64,000 nt of DNA from JACCXE01 sp963718605 (GTDB lineage Bacteria; Actinomycetota; Acidimicrobiia; Acidimicrobiales; JACCXE01). The stretch's first letter is position 1. The number at the start of each line of letters is the position of its first letter. The notes under the pieces are model-generated. The model was not told where the DNA came from. It searched no databases and saw nothing but the letters and a program-made list of their open reading frames with translations. Made by a program: the position numbers and the translations under genes. The stretch is taken from positions 1,488,001 to 1,552,000 of the forward strand of contig OY970363.1 in NCBI GenBank assembly GCA_963718605.1, read 5' to 3'. This document shows, one piece after another, positions 42,034-50,027 of this stretch.

Positions 42034-43259
42034 AGAAGTTCCTCGGCGTCACCCTCGGAATCCTCACGGCCATCGGTGGCTTCGTGGACATCGGCGACCT
42101 GGTCGCGAACGCGGCGACCGGCGCACGGTTCAAGATGGCCCTCGCCGGGGTCGTGCTCGTCGGCGTGGTCGGCATTGTTGTGTACGCGGAAATGTCGGGA
42201 CGGGTCGCCGCGATAACGGGTCGCCCCGTATTCGACTTGGTACGTGAACGCCTCGGGCCCAAAGTCGGCATGGCGAACCTGTTGGCGTCGTTCTTCATCA
42301 ACGCACTCACGCTGTGCGCCGAACTCGGCGGTGTGGCTCTCGCCATGGCCATGGTTGCGAGCGTCAATTACGTGCTGCTCCTCCCGGTCGCCGCGTTTCT
42401 CGTGTGGCTCGTGGTCTGGCACATCCCGTTCGAAACGATGGAACGCGTCTTCGGCCTCGTCGGGCTCGCGCTCATTACGTTCCTGGTCGCCTTGATTCGT
42501 CTGCACCCGCCGTGGCACGACCTGTTTCACGGCGCGTTGCATCCTGTGATCCCCGCCCACGAAACGCCGTTCACCTTCGCCTATTACGGCATCGCCTTGT
42601 TCGGCGCGGCGATGACGCCGTACGAGGTGTTCTTCTTCTCGTCGGGAGCGGTGGAGGAGAAGTGGACCGTCGAGGATCTCAACCTCAACCGCGCCAACGT
42701 GTACATCGGTTTTCCGTTGGGGGGTCTGTTGTCCCTTGCGATCATGGGGCTCACGACGGTGGTGTTCGCGCCCCGCGGCATCGGTGTTGACACCCTTCCC
42801 CAGGTCGCACTCCCGGTCGCTTTGTCCGTAGGCAAACTCGGGCTGGCGCTGCTGATCCTGGGGATCTTTGCGGCCACCTTCGGTGCCGCCCTCGAAACCG
42901 CGATGTCGTCGGGCTACTGCGTCGCCCAGTTCTTCGGGTGGCAATGGGGCAAGTTCGTCAAGCCGCGCGAAGCGGCGAGGTTCCACGTCGTGATGCTCGC
43001 CGCGATCATCGCCACCGCGTTATTTGCACTCAGTGGCGTAGACCCGATCAAGGTGACCGAATACTCGATCGTCTTGTCGGCCGCGGCGCTGCCGCTGACG
43101 TATTTCCCGATCTTGGTCATTTCGAACGACCGCAGCTACATGGGCGAACACGTCAACGGACCGGTGCTGAACTTCCTGGCGTCGATCTACATGGTCATCA
43201 TCCTGGTGGTAGCCGCGGCGACGATCCCGTTGATGATCATTACGAAGGCCGGCGCATGA
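42030..43259 (+). CDS. NRAMP-family transporter with non-canonical metal-site motifs
   Basis: A 409-residue protein with about 11 membrane helices and the NRAMP overall pattern, including the charged loop VEEKWTVEDLNLNRANVYIGFPLGGLLSLAIMG. The first helix has GGFVDIGDLVANAA in place of the canonical D-P-G-N: the aspartate is kept, proline becomes Ile and Asn becomes Asp. The sixth helix has LFGAAMTPYEVFFFSSG in place of A-x-V-M-P-H-N: the metal-selective Met aligns with Thr, and His with Tyr. Loss of the sulfur ligand is known to relax selectivity for transition metals in NRAMP relatives, so a different ion is likely. It is in an operon with two PRC-barrel proteins. Confidence 0.85.
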   Translation: MKKFLGVTLGILTAIGGFVDIGDLVANAATGARFKMALAGVVLVGVVGIVVYAEMSGRVAAITGRPVFDLVRERLGPKVGMANLLASFFINALTLCAELGGVALAMAMVASVNYVLLLPVAAFLVWLVVWHIPFETMERVFGLVGLALITFLVALIRLHPPWHDLFHGALHPVIPAHETPFTFAYYGIALFGAAMTPYEVFFFSSGAVEEKWTVEDLNLNRANVYIGFPLGGLLSLAIMGLTTVVFAPRGIGVDTLPQVALPVALSVGKLGLALLILGIFAATFGAALETAMSSGYCVAQFFGWQWGKFVKPREAARFHVVMLAAIIATALFALSGVDPIKVTEYSIVLSAAALPLTYFPILVISNDRSYMGEHVNGPVLNFLASIYMVIILVVAAATIPLMIITKAGA

Positions 43260-43648
43260 CCGCGGCGCGCAAGCTCTGGGCCGTGCTCGACATTCTCGAC
43301 CGGCAGATCCTCGATCGCGAGAAGCGCTTCGCGGGCACCGTGGATGACGTCGAGTTTGGCGTCGCCGAAGACGGGCAGCTGTCCGTCGTCGCGTTGCTCG
43401 CGGGGCCGGGCGTGCTCGCCCGGCGTGTTGGCTGGCGCCGCTTCGGCGCGTGGCTCGAGAAGTTCAGCGTGTACGCCACGCCGGGCGACGACGACCCAAG
43501 CCGGATTCCCCTCGCCCGCGTGGCTGACATCGGCAGCGCGATCACGGTGTCCATGGACCACACGGAGATGGGCACAGAGATGACGGAGCGCTGGTTCCGC
43601 GATCACGTCATCGGACACATCCCGGGGAGTCGCGATGAGACTGAGTGA
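43256..43648 (+). CDS. PRC-barrel-like protein
   Basis: A 130-residue soluble protein. Its core resembles a PRC-barrel half (GTVDDVEFGVAEDGQLSVVALLAGPGVLARRVG, then RIPLARVADIGSAITVSMD). This is weaker than in the next gene. A short charged tail follows. The ATG overlaps the NRAMP stop by four bases, and its end overlaps the following PRC-barrel gene by 14 bases. Regulation or scaffolding of the transporter is inferred from this coupling. Confidence 0.65.
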   Translation: MTAARKLWAVLDILDRQILDREKRFAGTVDDVEFGVAEDGQLSVVALLAGPGVLARRVGWRRFGAWLEKFSVYATPGDDDPSRIPLARVADIGSAITVSMDHTEMGTEMTERWFRDHVIGHIPGSRDETE

Positions 43649-43973
43649 GATTCTCGACTGCACCGTGTTCGACACGGCCGGCGCGAAGGTCGGCGGCGTC
43701 AACGACGTCCGCCTGGTGCAAGACGGTCCCTACATCGAAGGTTTCGGCAACGGGTTGCGAGTCGAGGGGATAGTCGCCGGTCCCGGAAAAGTCGCCGAGC
43801 GTCTCGGCTTCCACCGGGGCGGGGTCGAAGGTCCGTGGATGTTGCGGGTGATCTTCCGGTCGCTGGAGAAGCGCGGCCGCTACATCCCCTGGCAGCACGT
43901 CGCGAAAATCGAAGACAGAGTGATTCGTCTCAACGTCGCGGCGCGGGAACTCGGCGCCTTCGTCGAGGACTAG
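43635..43973 (+). CDS. PRC-barrel domain protein
   Basis: A 112-residue PRC-barrel protein: MRLSEILDCTVFDTAGAKVGGVNDVRLVQDG is the typical first half and WMLRVIFRSLEKRGRYIPWQHVAKIEDRVIRLN the second, with the W-x-H-V-x-x-I-E/G pattern. PRC barrels are small beta barrels that bind RNA or protein partners, for example in RimM and in membrane-associated proteins. It is the last gene of the NRAMP operon. Its stop overlaps the convergent LAL regulator's stop by four bases. Confidence 0.82.
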   Translation: MRLSEILDCTVFDTAGAKVGGVNDVRLVQDGPYIEGFGNGLRVEGIVAGPGKVAERLGFHRGGVEGPWMLRVIFRSLEKRGRYIPWQHVAKIEDRVIRLNVAARELGAFVED

Positions 43974-46792
43974 GCGCTAGAGGCCGGCGCGGACAGTGCA
44001 TCACCGAGTTCGCCTCGGGAAGTGATGCCGAGCTTTTGATAGGTGTGCGCCAAATGGGTCTCGACCGTCTTGACCGTGACGAACAACTCCTGCGCGACGT
44101 CCTTGTTCGTCAGCCCAGCCGCCGCCAGCGCGGCGACTCGTCGCTCACTGGGAGTAAGCGCCGCGATGCCCGTCGCGGCCCGCCTTCCGGGCTCGGCGCC
44201 CACCTCGCTCAGGTACTTGCGAATCAACGCCGACAGCCGCGTGCTACCGGCATGATCCGCTAGTTCGAACGCGCGGGTTAGCCGGCTTCTCGACTCGGCG
44301 ACCGGGATCTTGCCGATCCCGCTTACTTCGACTCCGACCACCGTTCGAGCCTCCTCGAGCTTGGCGCCAACCGCGTTGAAGAGCCGTGCGGCTTCGTTGG
44401 CGGACTCCGAGGTCGTGTCGATCCACGCCGCGGCGCGCAAGGCCTCCGCCCGGGCGCGCGGCGCCCCGAAAGCGTCAGCCAATTCGAGGGCGGTCGCGAC
44501 GTTGGCCCTCGTCTTGGCCGTGATGCGCCGGGAGATGAAATCGCTCATGGCCAGATGGGCGTGCCACGGGATGAACCCCGGGGAAACACACCCATTCGCC
44601 ATCGTTCGCTCCAGTCCGCGCAGCAGGTCCGCTTCGGCCTCGTCGTAACGTTCCTGTGCGCTTCGCAGGTGTGCGCGGGCGTTCAACAGGAACAGGTGGA
44701 ACAGGGAGTCGCCGTCGCCAGTGGCGTAACCCCACTCGTTCAGGAGAGCGTCCGCGCCTGCAAGGTCGTCACGCTCGCGTAGGACGTCGACCAGGATGGC
44801 TAGCGGGCCGGGCAGCACGAACGCGACATCGTGCAGCTTGAGCACCTCCAACGCCGCGCGCGCGTCGGCTTCCGCGTCGTCCAGCTCGCCGGCTCGGAGC
44901 GCAATCCATGCCCGCATGAACAACGTCACCCCGAGATGCGCGGGCGCGGCGAGACGTCGGGCGATGGCGAGTCCTTCCTCGACGATCGTGGCGGCTTCGC
45001 GGTCTCGGTCCGCCATGACCATCGCGACTAGTGGCAGATGGAACCACACCGGCACAGTCGGATCGTCAGGTGACAGCGCGGCGAGCGACCGCGCCGCCAG
45101 GTCAGCCATGTCGGCCGATGGCTCGTTACCGAACGCTCCGACAAACGAGCGCACGCCGAGAACACTCGGCGCCGCTTCGGTCGTCGCGTCCACGATGTCG
45201 CACAACTTCGCGATGCGGTCGGCCACGAGCGGCGTCGCGTCGGGACCGGTCATGCCGACCAATACGGCGCCGGCGAGCAGCTGCAACGACAGGTCAGGAT
45301 CGCTGGCGACGTTGGGCTCCAACGCGTCGAACGCCGCGATCGCTTCACTGGGACGGTGGTCGAGCGCAAAACCCACGCCGTTCGCCATCGCGAGCATCAC
45401 CCGGGTCGCCGGATCCTCGATGGCCTGGATGGCCTCGCCCAGGTGGGTCATGGCGTCCGGGCTCGTGACGGATGCCTCCGCCACCCCGAGTTCAAGCAGC
45501 ACGCCGAGCCGCATGCCGGCCGCGGGAGGCTCGGCAAGTGCGCGGCGTAGATACGCAATGGCAACGTCCGCCGCGCCTTGGGCGAGGGCCGGTCGCGCCG
45601 CGCTCGTGAGCAACTCCACGACGTCGGCGTCCCCCGCGGGCTCGGTGATCAGCAGGTGCGTTGCGATCCGGTCCGGAGACGCTGATTCGGCGAGGAGCAA
45701 TTTGGCGGCGCGGCGGTGACGCGCCGAGCGATCGCCGGGCAGAAGATCGTTGTACACCGCCGTTGCCACGAGTGGATGCACGAATGCCAACGGTCGGTCC
45801 GGGCCGAGCACGTCGGCCCGCAAGAGGGTGTCAGCCGCGGCCCCGGCCCGGTCGATGTCGAGACCCGCCAACGCGGCTGCGTGGCGCAGGTCGGCGTCGG
45901 CGCCGAGGACGGCGACCGCGCGCGCCAGTTCAAGTGCCTCCGCCGGAAGGCGTCCAAGCCTGCCGAGGACGGCTGAGCCCGCGCTCAACTCCGTCAGCGC
46001 CGCGGCGCTCGCTGCGTCGGGCGTGACGCCGGCCGCGCGCGCCGAGCGAATGAGCTCGCCGACGAGGAAAGGGTTACCGCGGCTCGCCTCAGCTACGGCT
46101 TGGCAGAACGCGCCATCGGCATCGTCGAGCGACAACCGGACCAATGCTGCAACGGCGGCATCGCTCAGGGCGCCGGGCGCCAGCTGCATGGTTGCCTGAT
46201 CGGCGATGATCCGAGCGAGGAGTTCGCCCTCTGGGCCCGGCTCGGGCGGTCGGGTGCCCAGCACGATGGCCACGGGTAGCTCGGCCACGCGGTTGGCGAG
46301 GTACGCGATGAAGCGCAGCGACGGGCCGTCGAACCAGTGGGCGTCGTCACAGATCAACGCCACCGGCTGTGACTCGGCGAGCGCGACCGTCAACCAGTAG
46401 AGCCCGTGCAGCACCACGCCCGGTTCGTTGAGCGCCGGAGCCGTCGGGTCGCCGAAACCCAGAATCGGCGCCGCGGCTTGTGCAGCGCCGGCGAAAAGGT
46501 GCTCTCGGTTTACAGCTCGGGCGACGAGTGGTTCGAACAGCTGGCGCACGGCGCCGAACGCGAAGTCCTGCTCCAGATTGCCGCCGCGGGCGCGGCCGAC
46601 AAGCATTGCGAGGTCGGTCGCGGCGGTCTGCGCGCCGCTCAGCAGGCGGGTTTTGCCGATTCCCGCCGGCCCCTGAAGCACTACGAGCCCACCCGCGCCT
46701 TGGAGCGCACTCTGCAGTACGGCAGCTATGGCGGCCTGCTCCGTGTGACGCTCGAGGAGTTCAGGGTCACCCGTCGCGCTGTCCGGTGCCAC
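43970..46792 (-). CDS. LAL-type LuxR regulator with AAA ATPase domain
   Basis: The 940-residue protein has an N-terminal AAA/STAND ATPase (LVVLQGPAGIGKTRLLSGAQ near residue 36; VALICDDAHWFDGPSLRFIAYL as Walker B; VLGTRPPEPGPEG). A long TPR-like helical region follows, and the C-terminus is a LuxR DNA-binding domain (LTPSERRVAALAAAGLTNKDV, then LFVTVKTVETHLAHTYQKLGI). This is the LAL family (MalT-like), which activates transcription after ATP binding and an unknown inducer. The GTG at 46792 is the start. A palindrome sits about 30-50 bases upstream. It is not next to an obvious pathway, so the target is unclear. Confidence 0.92.
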   Translation of the reverse strand: MAPDSATGDPELLERHTEQAAIAAVLQSALQGAGGLVVLQGPAGIGKTRLLSGAQTAATDLAMLVGRARGGNLEQDFAFGAVRQLFEPLVARAVNREHLFAGAAQAAAPILGFGDPTAPALNEPGVVLHGLYWLTVALAESQPVALICDDAHWFDGPSLRFIAYLANRVAELPVAIVLGTRPPEPGPEGELLARIIADQATMQLAPGALSDAAVAALVRLSLDDADGAFCQAVAEASRGNPFLVGELIRSARAAGVTPDAASAAALTELSAGSAVLGRLGRLPAEALELARAVAVLGADADLRHAAALAGLDIDRAGAAADTLLRADVLGPDRPLAFVHPLVATAVYNDLLPGDRSARHRRAAKLLLAESASPDRIATHLLITEPAGDADVVELLTSAARPALAQGAADVAIAYLRRALAEPPAAGMRLGVLLELGVAEASVTSPDAMTHLGEAIQAIEDPATRVMLAMANGVGFALDHRPSEAIAAFDALEPNVASDPDLSLQLLAGAVLVGMTGPDATPLVADRIAKLCDIVDATTEAAPSVLGVRSFVGAFGNEPSADMADLAARSLAALSPDDPTVPVWFHLPLVAMVMADRDREAATIVEEGLAIARRLAAPAHLGVTLFMRAWIALRAGELDDAEADARAALEVLKLHDVAFVLPGPLAILVDVLRERDDLAGADALLNEWGYATGDGDSLFHLFLLNARAHLRSAQERYDEAEADLLRGLERTMANGCVSPGFIPWHAHLAMSDFISRRITAKTRANVATALELADAFGAPRARAEALRAAAWIDTTSESANEAARLFNAVGAKLEEARTVVGVEVSGIGKIPVAESRSRLTRAFELADHAGSTRLSALIRKYLSEVGAEPGRRAATGIAALTPSERRVAALAAAGLTNKDVAQELFVTVKTVETHLAHTYQKLGITSRGELGDALSAPASSA

Positions 46793-46822
46793 CGAGTAGA
46801 GCGTAGACCCCGCCCCTGAAGT

Positions 46823-46839
46823 TCAGGGTCGGACCCTGA
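46823..46839. promoter_or_regulatory. Palindrome TCAGGGTCGGACCCTGA upstream of the LAL gene
   Basis: The core CAGGGTC-G-GACCCTG is perfect; with outer gaagt/acttc arms (46818-46845) the symmetry extends further. It lies between the LAL start and the divergent small gene. The half-site ACCCTG is the same as in the inverted repeat at 36076-36107. It may be an operator or a hairpin in the transcripts. Confidence 0.4.
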
Positions 46840-46873
46840 GGACTTCGGCGCGGGGTTCCTGGATCATGTGGGC

Positions 46874-47056
46874 ATGAGTTCGCAGCCGCCGGAGATACCC
46901 GAGGCTGAGATCCCAGAGCTAAGGGCGGCAGAGCTGCTCGCCAGCATGGGCCTTCTATTCGATACGGGCGCCAAAGTCCGCACGAATGAGAAGGCTCCGG
47001 TAGCGAGTCCACCTGCGCGCCGAGCTTCTACTTCGTCAGACCAACCAGGAGGCTGA
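46874..47056 (+). CDS. Small hypothetical protein (60 aa)
   Basis: A short frame starting with ATG at 46874 gives a 60-residue acidic, proline-rich peptide (EIPEAEIPELRAAELLASMG, then a Lys/Ala/Ser-rich tail). It has no recognised domain, and ends one base before the following exported-protein gene. The coding status is uncertain; the position and direction are the only support. It is divergent from the LAL regulator. Confidence 0.35.
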   Translation: MSSQPPEIPEAEIPELRAAELLASMGLLFDTGAKVRTNEKAPVASPPARRASTSSDQPGG

Positions 47057-47057
47057 A

Positions 47058-47747
47058 ATGCGCCGATTCTTTATTCACGTAACAGCTATTGCGATTTCTG
47101 CGAGCGCGGCAACTGTCAGCTTGGCGGCGCCTGCGTCCGCAAGCAGAGGCGGAAGTGCGGGGAAGCCCTCTTTCCAGGACCTGCACTTCACTGTCCCGGT
47201 CCCGGTCGTCCCAGCCATCTACATCCCGTATGGCGACATCAAGGGCGAGTTCCGTATTCCTCAGCCTTCGGCGGACGGAATCTCGAAGGTCGGCCAGGGC
47301 GTTCTCACGCTGGCCGGGTCGGTGGTGGCTCGATCCAACCGTGTCGCCGGCAACTTCATAGGGACAGACCTCACCGGCGCGCTCAAGCGTGCTGCCGGAG
47401 ACTTCGATCGCGACGGGCTGGCCGACATCGTCGTCGGTGCAGTCCCGGACCCCGCGCCGCTGCTGCTGCCGGCCGTGCAGAAAGTCCGCGAGGCCGCCTC
47501 CAGAATGCACTACGAGCTGAAAGAGCTCCTGATCTCCAGCGCTCAAGACGCCGCGAATCAGGCAGAGCAAGTGATCACCGTGACGGGATCGCGCATAAGG
47601 CGACCGCTCGTTGCGGCCGTCGACGACCTCCGCACCGGTCTAACCGACCTCGGCGCTGGCGTCGGGCCAAAGGTGGACGAGTACGTAATCAAGATGCGCG
47701 ACGCGTTGATCTCGAGCGTGGTCCCGACGGGTGGCCCTCAAGGCTGA
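47058..47747 (+). CDS. Exported protein with an FG-GAP-like calcium loop
   Basis: A 229-residue protein with a signal peptide (FFIHVTAIAISASAATVSLA, cleavage near APASAS). It has an AGDFDRDGLADIVVGAVPDP segment near residue 113, an EF-hand/FG-GAP-type calcium-binding loop with D-x-D-x-D-G spacing in DFDRDGLAD. The rest is helical (KVREAASRMHYELKELLISSAQ, VDDLRTGLTDLGAGVG). Function unknown. A GGAGG ribosome site stands just before the ATG. It is the last gene before the tRNA-Arg island boundary; 47748-48023 holds no gene I can support. Confidence 0.65.
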   Translation: MRRFFIHVTAIAISASAATVSLAAPASASRGGSAGKPSFQDLHFTVPVPVVPAIYIPYGDIKGEFRIPQPSADGISKVGQGVLTLAGSVVARSNRVAGNFIGTDLTGALKRAAGDFDRDGLADIVVGAVPDPAPLLLPAVQKVREAASRMHYELKELLISSAQDAANQAEQVITVTGSRIRRPLVAAVDDLRTGLTDLGAGVGPKVDEYVIKMRDALISSVVPTGGPQG

Positions 47748-48023
47748 GAACAGGCGGAAGGGTGCCGCTACCGTTCCGCGGGTGGCGAGAGCGGACCCGG
47801 GTGGGCACTGGAACGGCGCCTATCCGTTCGTCCGCCTCAACATCAGCGCCGGACTCGGGGCCCACGCTGGAGAACGGGGTCGGCGAGGCCCATCGGCAAG
47901 TACCTCACGCACGGCAGCGCGGCAATCGAGAACCTCGCCAGGCTCCATGCGGGAGCGGCCAGAGGGTCACCCGCCCGGCTTGGGGCGGACCGGCACGCCC
48001 CGGCTAGAGTTGCCAGCCGCATT

Positions 48024-48099
48024 GCGCTCGTAGCTCAACGGATAGAGCATCTGACTACGGATCAGAAGGTTGTGAGTTCGAATCTCGCCGAGCGCGCCA
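48024..48099 (+). tRNA. tRNA-Arg(ACG), likely integration target
   Basis: The acceptor GCGCTCG pairs with CGAGCGC (48089-48095), the anticodon arm CTGAC-tacggat sequence gives anticodon ACG, the T arm TGTGAGTTCGAATCTCGC is largely paired, and CCA is encoded at 48097-48099. A tyrosine integrase starts 112 bases downstream in the same direction, the classic island arrangement. No second copy of the tRNA 3' end is found in the window. Confidence 0.93.
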
Positions 48100-48167
48100 A
48101 AGAAGTTCCTGCTCAGCAGCGATCTTCGAGATTCGCCTCTCACACGTGAGTCGGTCCGTGAGAACCA

Positions 48168-48203
48168 CTTGAGAACCTCCCGCTCAAATAGCCGGTTCTC
48201 AAG
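48168..48203. repeat. Inverted repeat CTTGAGAACC/GGTTCTCAAG before the integrase
   Basis: A 10-bp perfect inverted repeat with 16-base spacer lies 9-44 bases before the integrase GTG, with an additional direct GAGAACC copy at 48160-48166. Its right arm overlaps the AAGGAGG ribosome site. It may be a recombinase/excisionase arm site or an operator for the integrase. Confidence 0.5.
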
Positions 48204-48211
48204 GAGGCAAA

Positions 48212-49357
48212 GTGCCCAAAGTGGAGGGCGTCTACCAAGACGCAAAGGGTGGTTGGTATTTCAAGGCGACGCTCGGTCGCGATCCGCTGACGGGTCGTCG
48301 CGTCCAAATCACGAAGCGCGGTTTCAAGACTGCGATGGCAGCGAGCAAAGCGCGGCGAGAACTCACTGAGAGCGGCGTCGGTCAGCGCGCGACTTCGGCG
48401 TTGACGGTTGACGCGTTGCTCGATCTCTATCTGGATGGGCTCGATGCCGACGGGCGCCTGTCGGCTAAGACCCGGTTCGACTATCGCAATTCGGCGGACT
48501 CGTACGTGCGGCCGCTGCTGGGCAAGCGGCGCGTGCGTGATGTAAGTCCGGAGGTCGTGCTTGCGTGGCAGCGAGCGCTGGCCGAAGGTCAGGCCAGCCG
48601 ACGGGGCAAGCCATTGTCGCCCAACACCGTTCGACTCGCTCGTGCGCCACTGGCCGGCGCGTTCAAGCTCGCGGTCTCATCGCATGTCGTGTCTCGCAGT
48701 CCGCTGGAGTCGACGCCACGTCCTACGCCTAAGCGTTCGATACCGCGCCACTGGTCGCCCGAGGAAGCGCGTGCCTTTCTCGCTTCGCAGGAGGGCGACC
48801 GGCTCCGGCCAGTGTGGGCGTTCTTGCTTGGTTCCGGATTTCGCATCGGCGAACTCGTCTGGCTGCGGTGGCCAAACGTCGACTTCCGCAATCGTGTCGT
48901 TCGCGTCATCGACTTCGCGTCGACACTGGGCTACGACCTCGTGTCATCGCTGGGCAAGAGCCATGAAGCCGTCCGAAGTGTCGACCTCGACGACGGCCTT
49001 GTGAGCGTGTTGAGGACGCAGCGCGCACAGCAGTCGCGTGAGCGATTGAAAGCCGAGAACTACGAAGAGACGGAATACGTCTTCACGAAGCCGACGGGCG
49101 CGCCATACCACCCGCAGCGGTTGTCGCGTTTGCTCGGTGAGTTCTCCGTCGAGGCGGGCCTACCTCGGCTTACGGCCCACGGCCTGCGGCACACGAGCGC
49201 GACGTTGATGCTCGCGTGTGGCGTCCCTCCTAAGGTGGCGGCTGAGCGGCTCGGGCATGCCGACGCGACGCTGTTCACCAACTTATACAGCCACGTCACT
49301 CCGACGATGCAGCGCGAAGCAGCGGATCGCATCGGCCAGGCCTTGTTTGGCAATTAG
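48212..49357 (+). CDS. Tyrosine-type site-specific integrase
   Basis: A 381-residue phage/island integrase. The N-terminal AP2-like arm-binding domain (VYQDAKGGWYFKATLGRDPLTGRRVQITKRG) is followed by a core-binding SAM-like domain (LLDLYLDGLDADGRLSAKTRFDYRNS). The catalytic domain has RIGELVWLRWPNVDF (first Arg), HGLRHTSATLML (His-x-x-Arg box), LGHADATLFTNLYSHVTPTM (His and the nucleophilic Tyr). All catalytic residues are present. It starts with GTG after an AAGGAGG ribosome site. Its place behind tRNA-Arg(ACG) suggests it integrates there. It overlaps the excisionase-like gene by 62 bases at the 3' end. Confidence 0.95.
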   Translation: MPKVEGVYQDAKGGWYFKATLGRDPLTGRRVQITKRGFKTAMAASKARRELTESGVGQRATSALTVDALLDLYLDGLDADGRLSAKTRFDYRNSADSYVRPLLGKRRVRDVSPEVVLAWQRALAEGQASRRGKPLSPNTVRLARAPLAGAFKLAVSSHVVSRSPLESTPRPTPKRSIPRHWSPEEARAFLASQEGDRLRPVWAFLLGSGFRIGELVWLRWPNVDFRNRVVRVIDFASTLGYDLVSSLGKSHEAVRSVDLDDGLVSVLRTQRAQQSRERLKAENYEETEYVFTKPTGAPYHPQRLSRLLGEFSVEAGLPRLTAHGLRHTSATLMLACGVPPKVAAERLGHADATLFTNLYSHVTPTMQREAADRIGQALFGN

Positions 49358-49589
49358 CGGGCTCCGCCCGCGCTGGCACTCGTGCCCGATCGATCCACTC
49401 GACGAGCTCGTCAACGTCGAACCGCAACAGGTGCCCCCACTTGATGAAGGGAATGCGTCGTTCGAACACGAGGCGGCGTACGTGTCGAACGTCGACGGAG
49501 AGCAACGCGGCGACTTCGCCAATGTCGGCGAGCCGCGGGATGCGGTCATGGGGTGTCGGTCGTCTTATCGGTTGGGGATTTGCGTTCAT
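49296..49589 (-). CDS. Excisionase-like helix-turn-helix protein
   Basis: A 97-residue protein with a MerR-like HTH_17 domain: RIPRLADIGEVAALLSVDVRHVRRLVFERRIPFIKWGHLLRFDVDELVEWI, the usual form of island excisionases and copy-control proteins. The ATG at 49589 fits; the longer frame start at 49616 is less likely. It is convergent with and overlaps the integrase gene by 62 bases, so expression of one may interfere with the other. As an excisionase it would direct the integrase toward excision. Confidence 0.8.
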   Translation of the reverse strand: MNANPQPIRRPTPHDRIPRLADIGEVAALLSVDVRHVRRLVFERRIPFIKWGHLLRFDVDELVEWIDRARVPARAEPANCQTRPGRCDPLLRAASSE

Positions 49590-50027
49590 CGCCCAAAGGT
49601 GGTCGCTCGATCTCACGACCTAGCTCACATGAGCATCTCAGGCCGCAACGGTCGTAAGACGTGTGAGAGCGAGCGAATCGGTCTCACATGCCGGCATACA
49701 GTTCGTCGCGGATGGAGATCAACCGCATTGGCGTAGGGCATTAACTCTCGGCGTAGGTTGCTCGCGCTGCCGATCTGCTGCGGGGCTCCGCAGCTTTCAG
49801 CAATGGACGGCAGAGTGCATTTCGGAATCCTTCCCGCCCGCGGCTTCCATAGCGCTGCGATCTGCCGGCCGGTAGGTTGAACGGTTCGTTGGATGCGACA
49901 CGACGGACACGCCTGGGGCCGGCCCCCGGGGGTGGGTGCAGGCGGATTCAAGGTGGAGGGTTGTTGTGGCCGCGCACCAACTGGCGCGGTCGGACGCGCG
50001 TGCCGATGTTGAAGCGAACCGATGTCC
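49590..50027. other. Apparent non-coding stretch in the island
   Basis: No frame here resembles a real gene. The only structure seen is an inverted repeat TGTGAGA-N13-TCTCACA at 49662-49688, which could be a recombination-arm or operator site for the convergent integrase/excisionase pair. Confidence 0.4.

Noticed and set aside
47731..48033. 100-codon forward frame between the exported protein and tRNA-Arg
   Set aside because: Composition is Arg/Pro/Gly-rich with no domain, and it runs into the tRNA gene.
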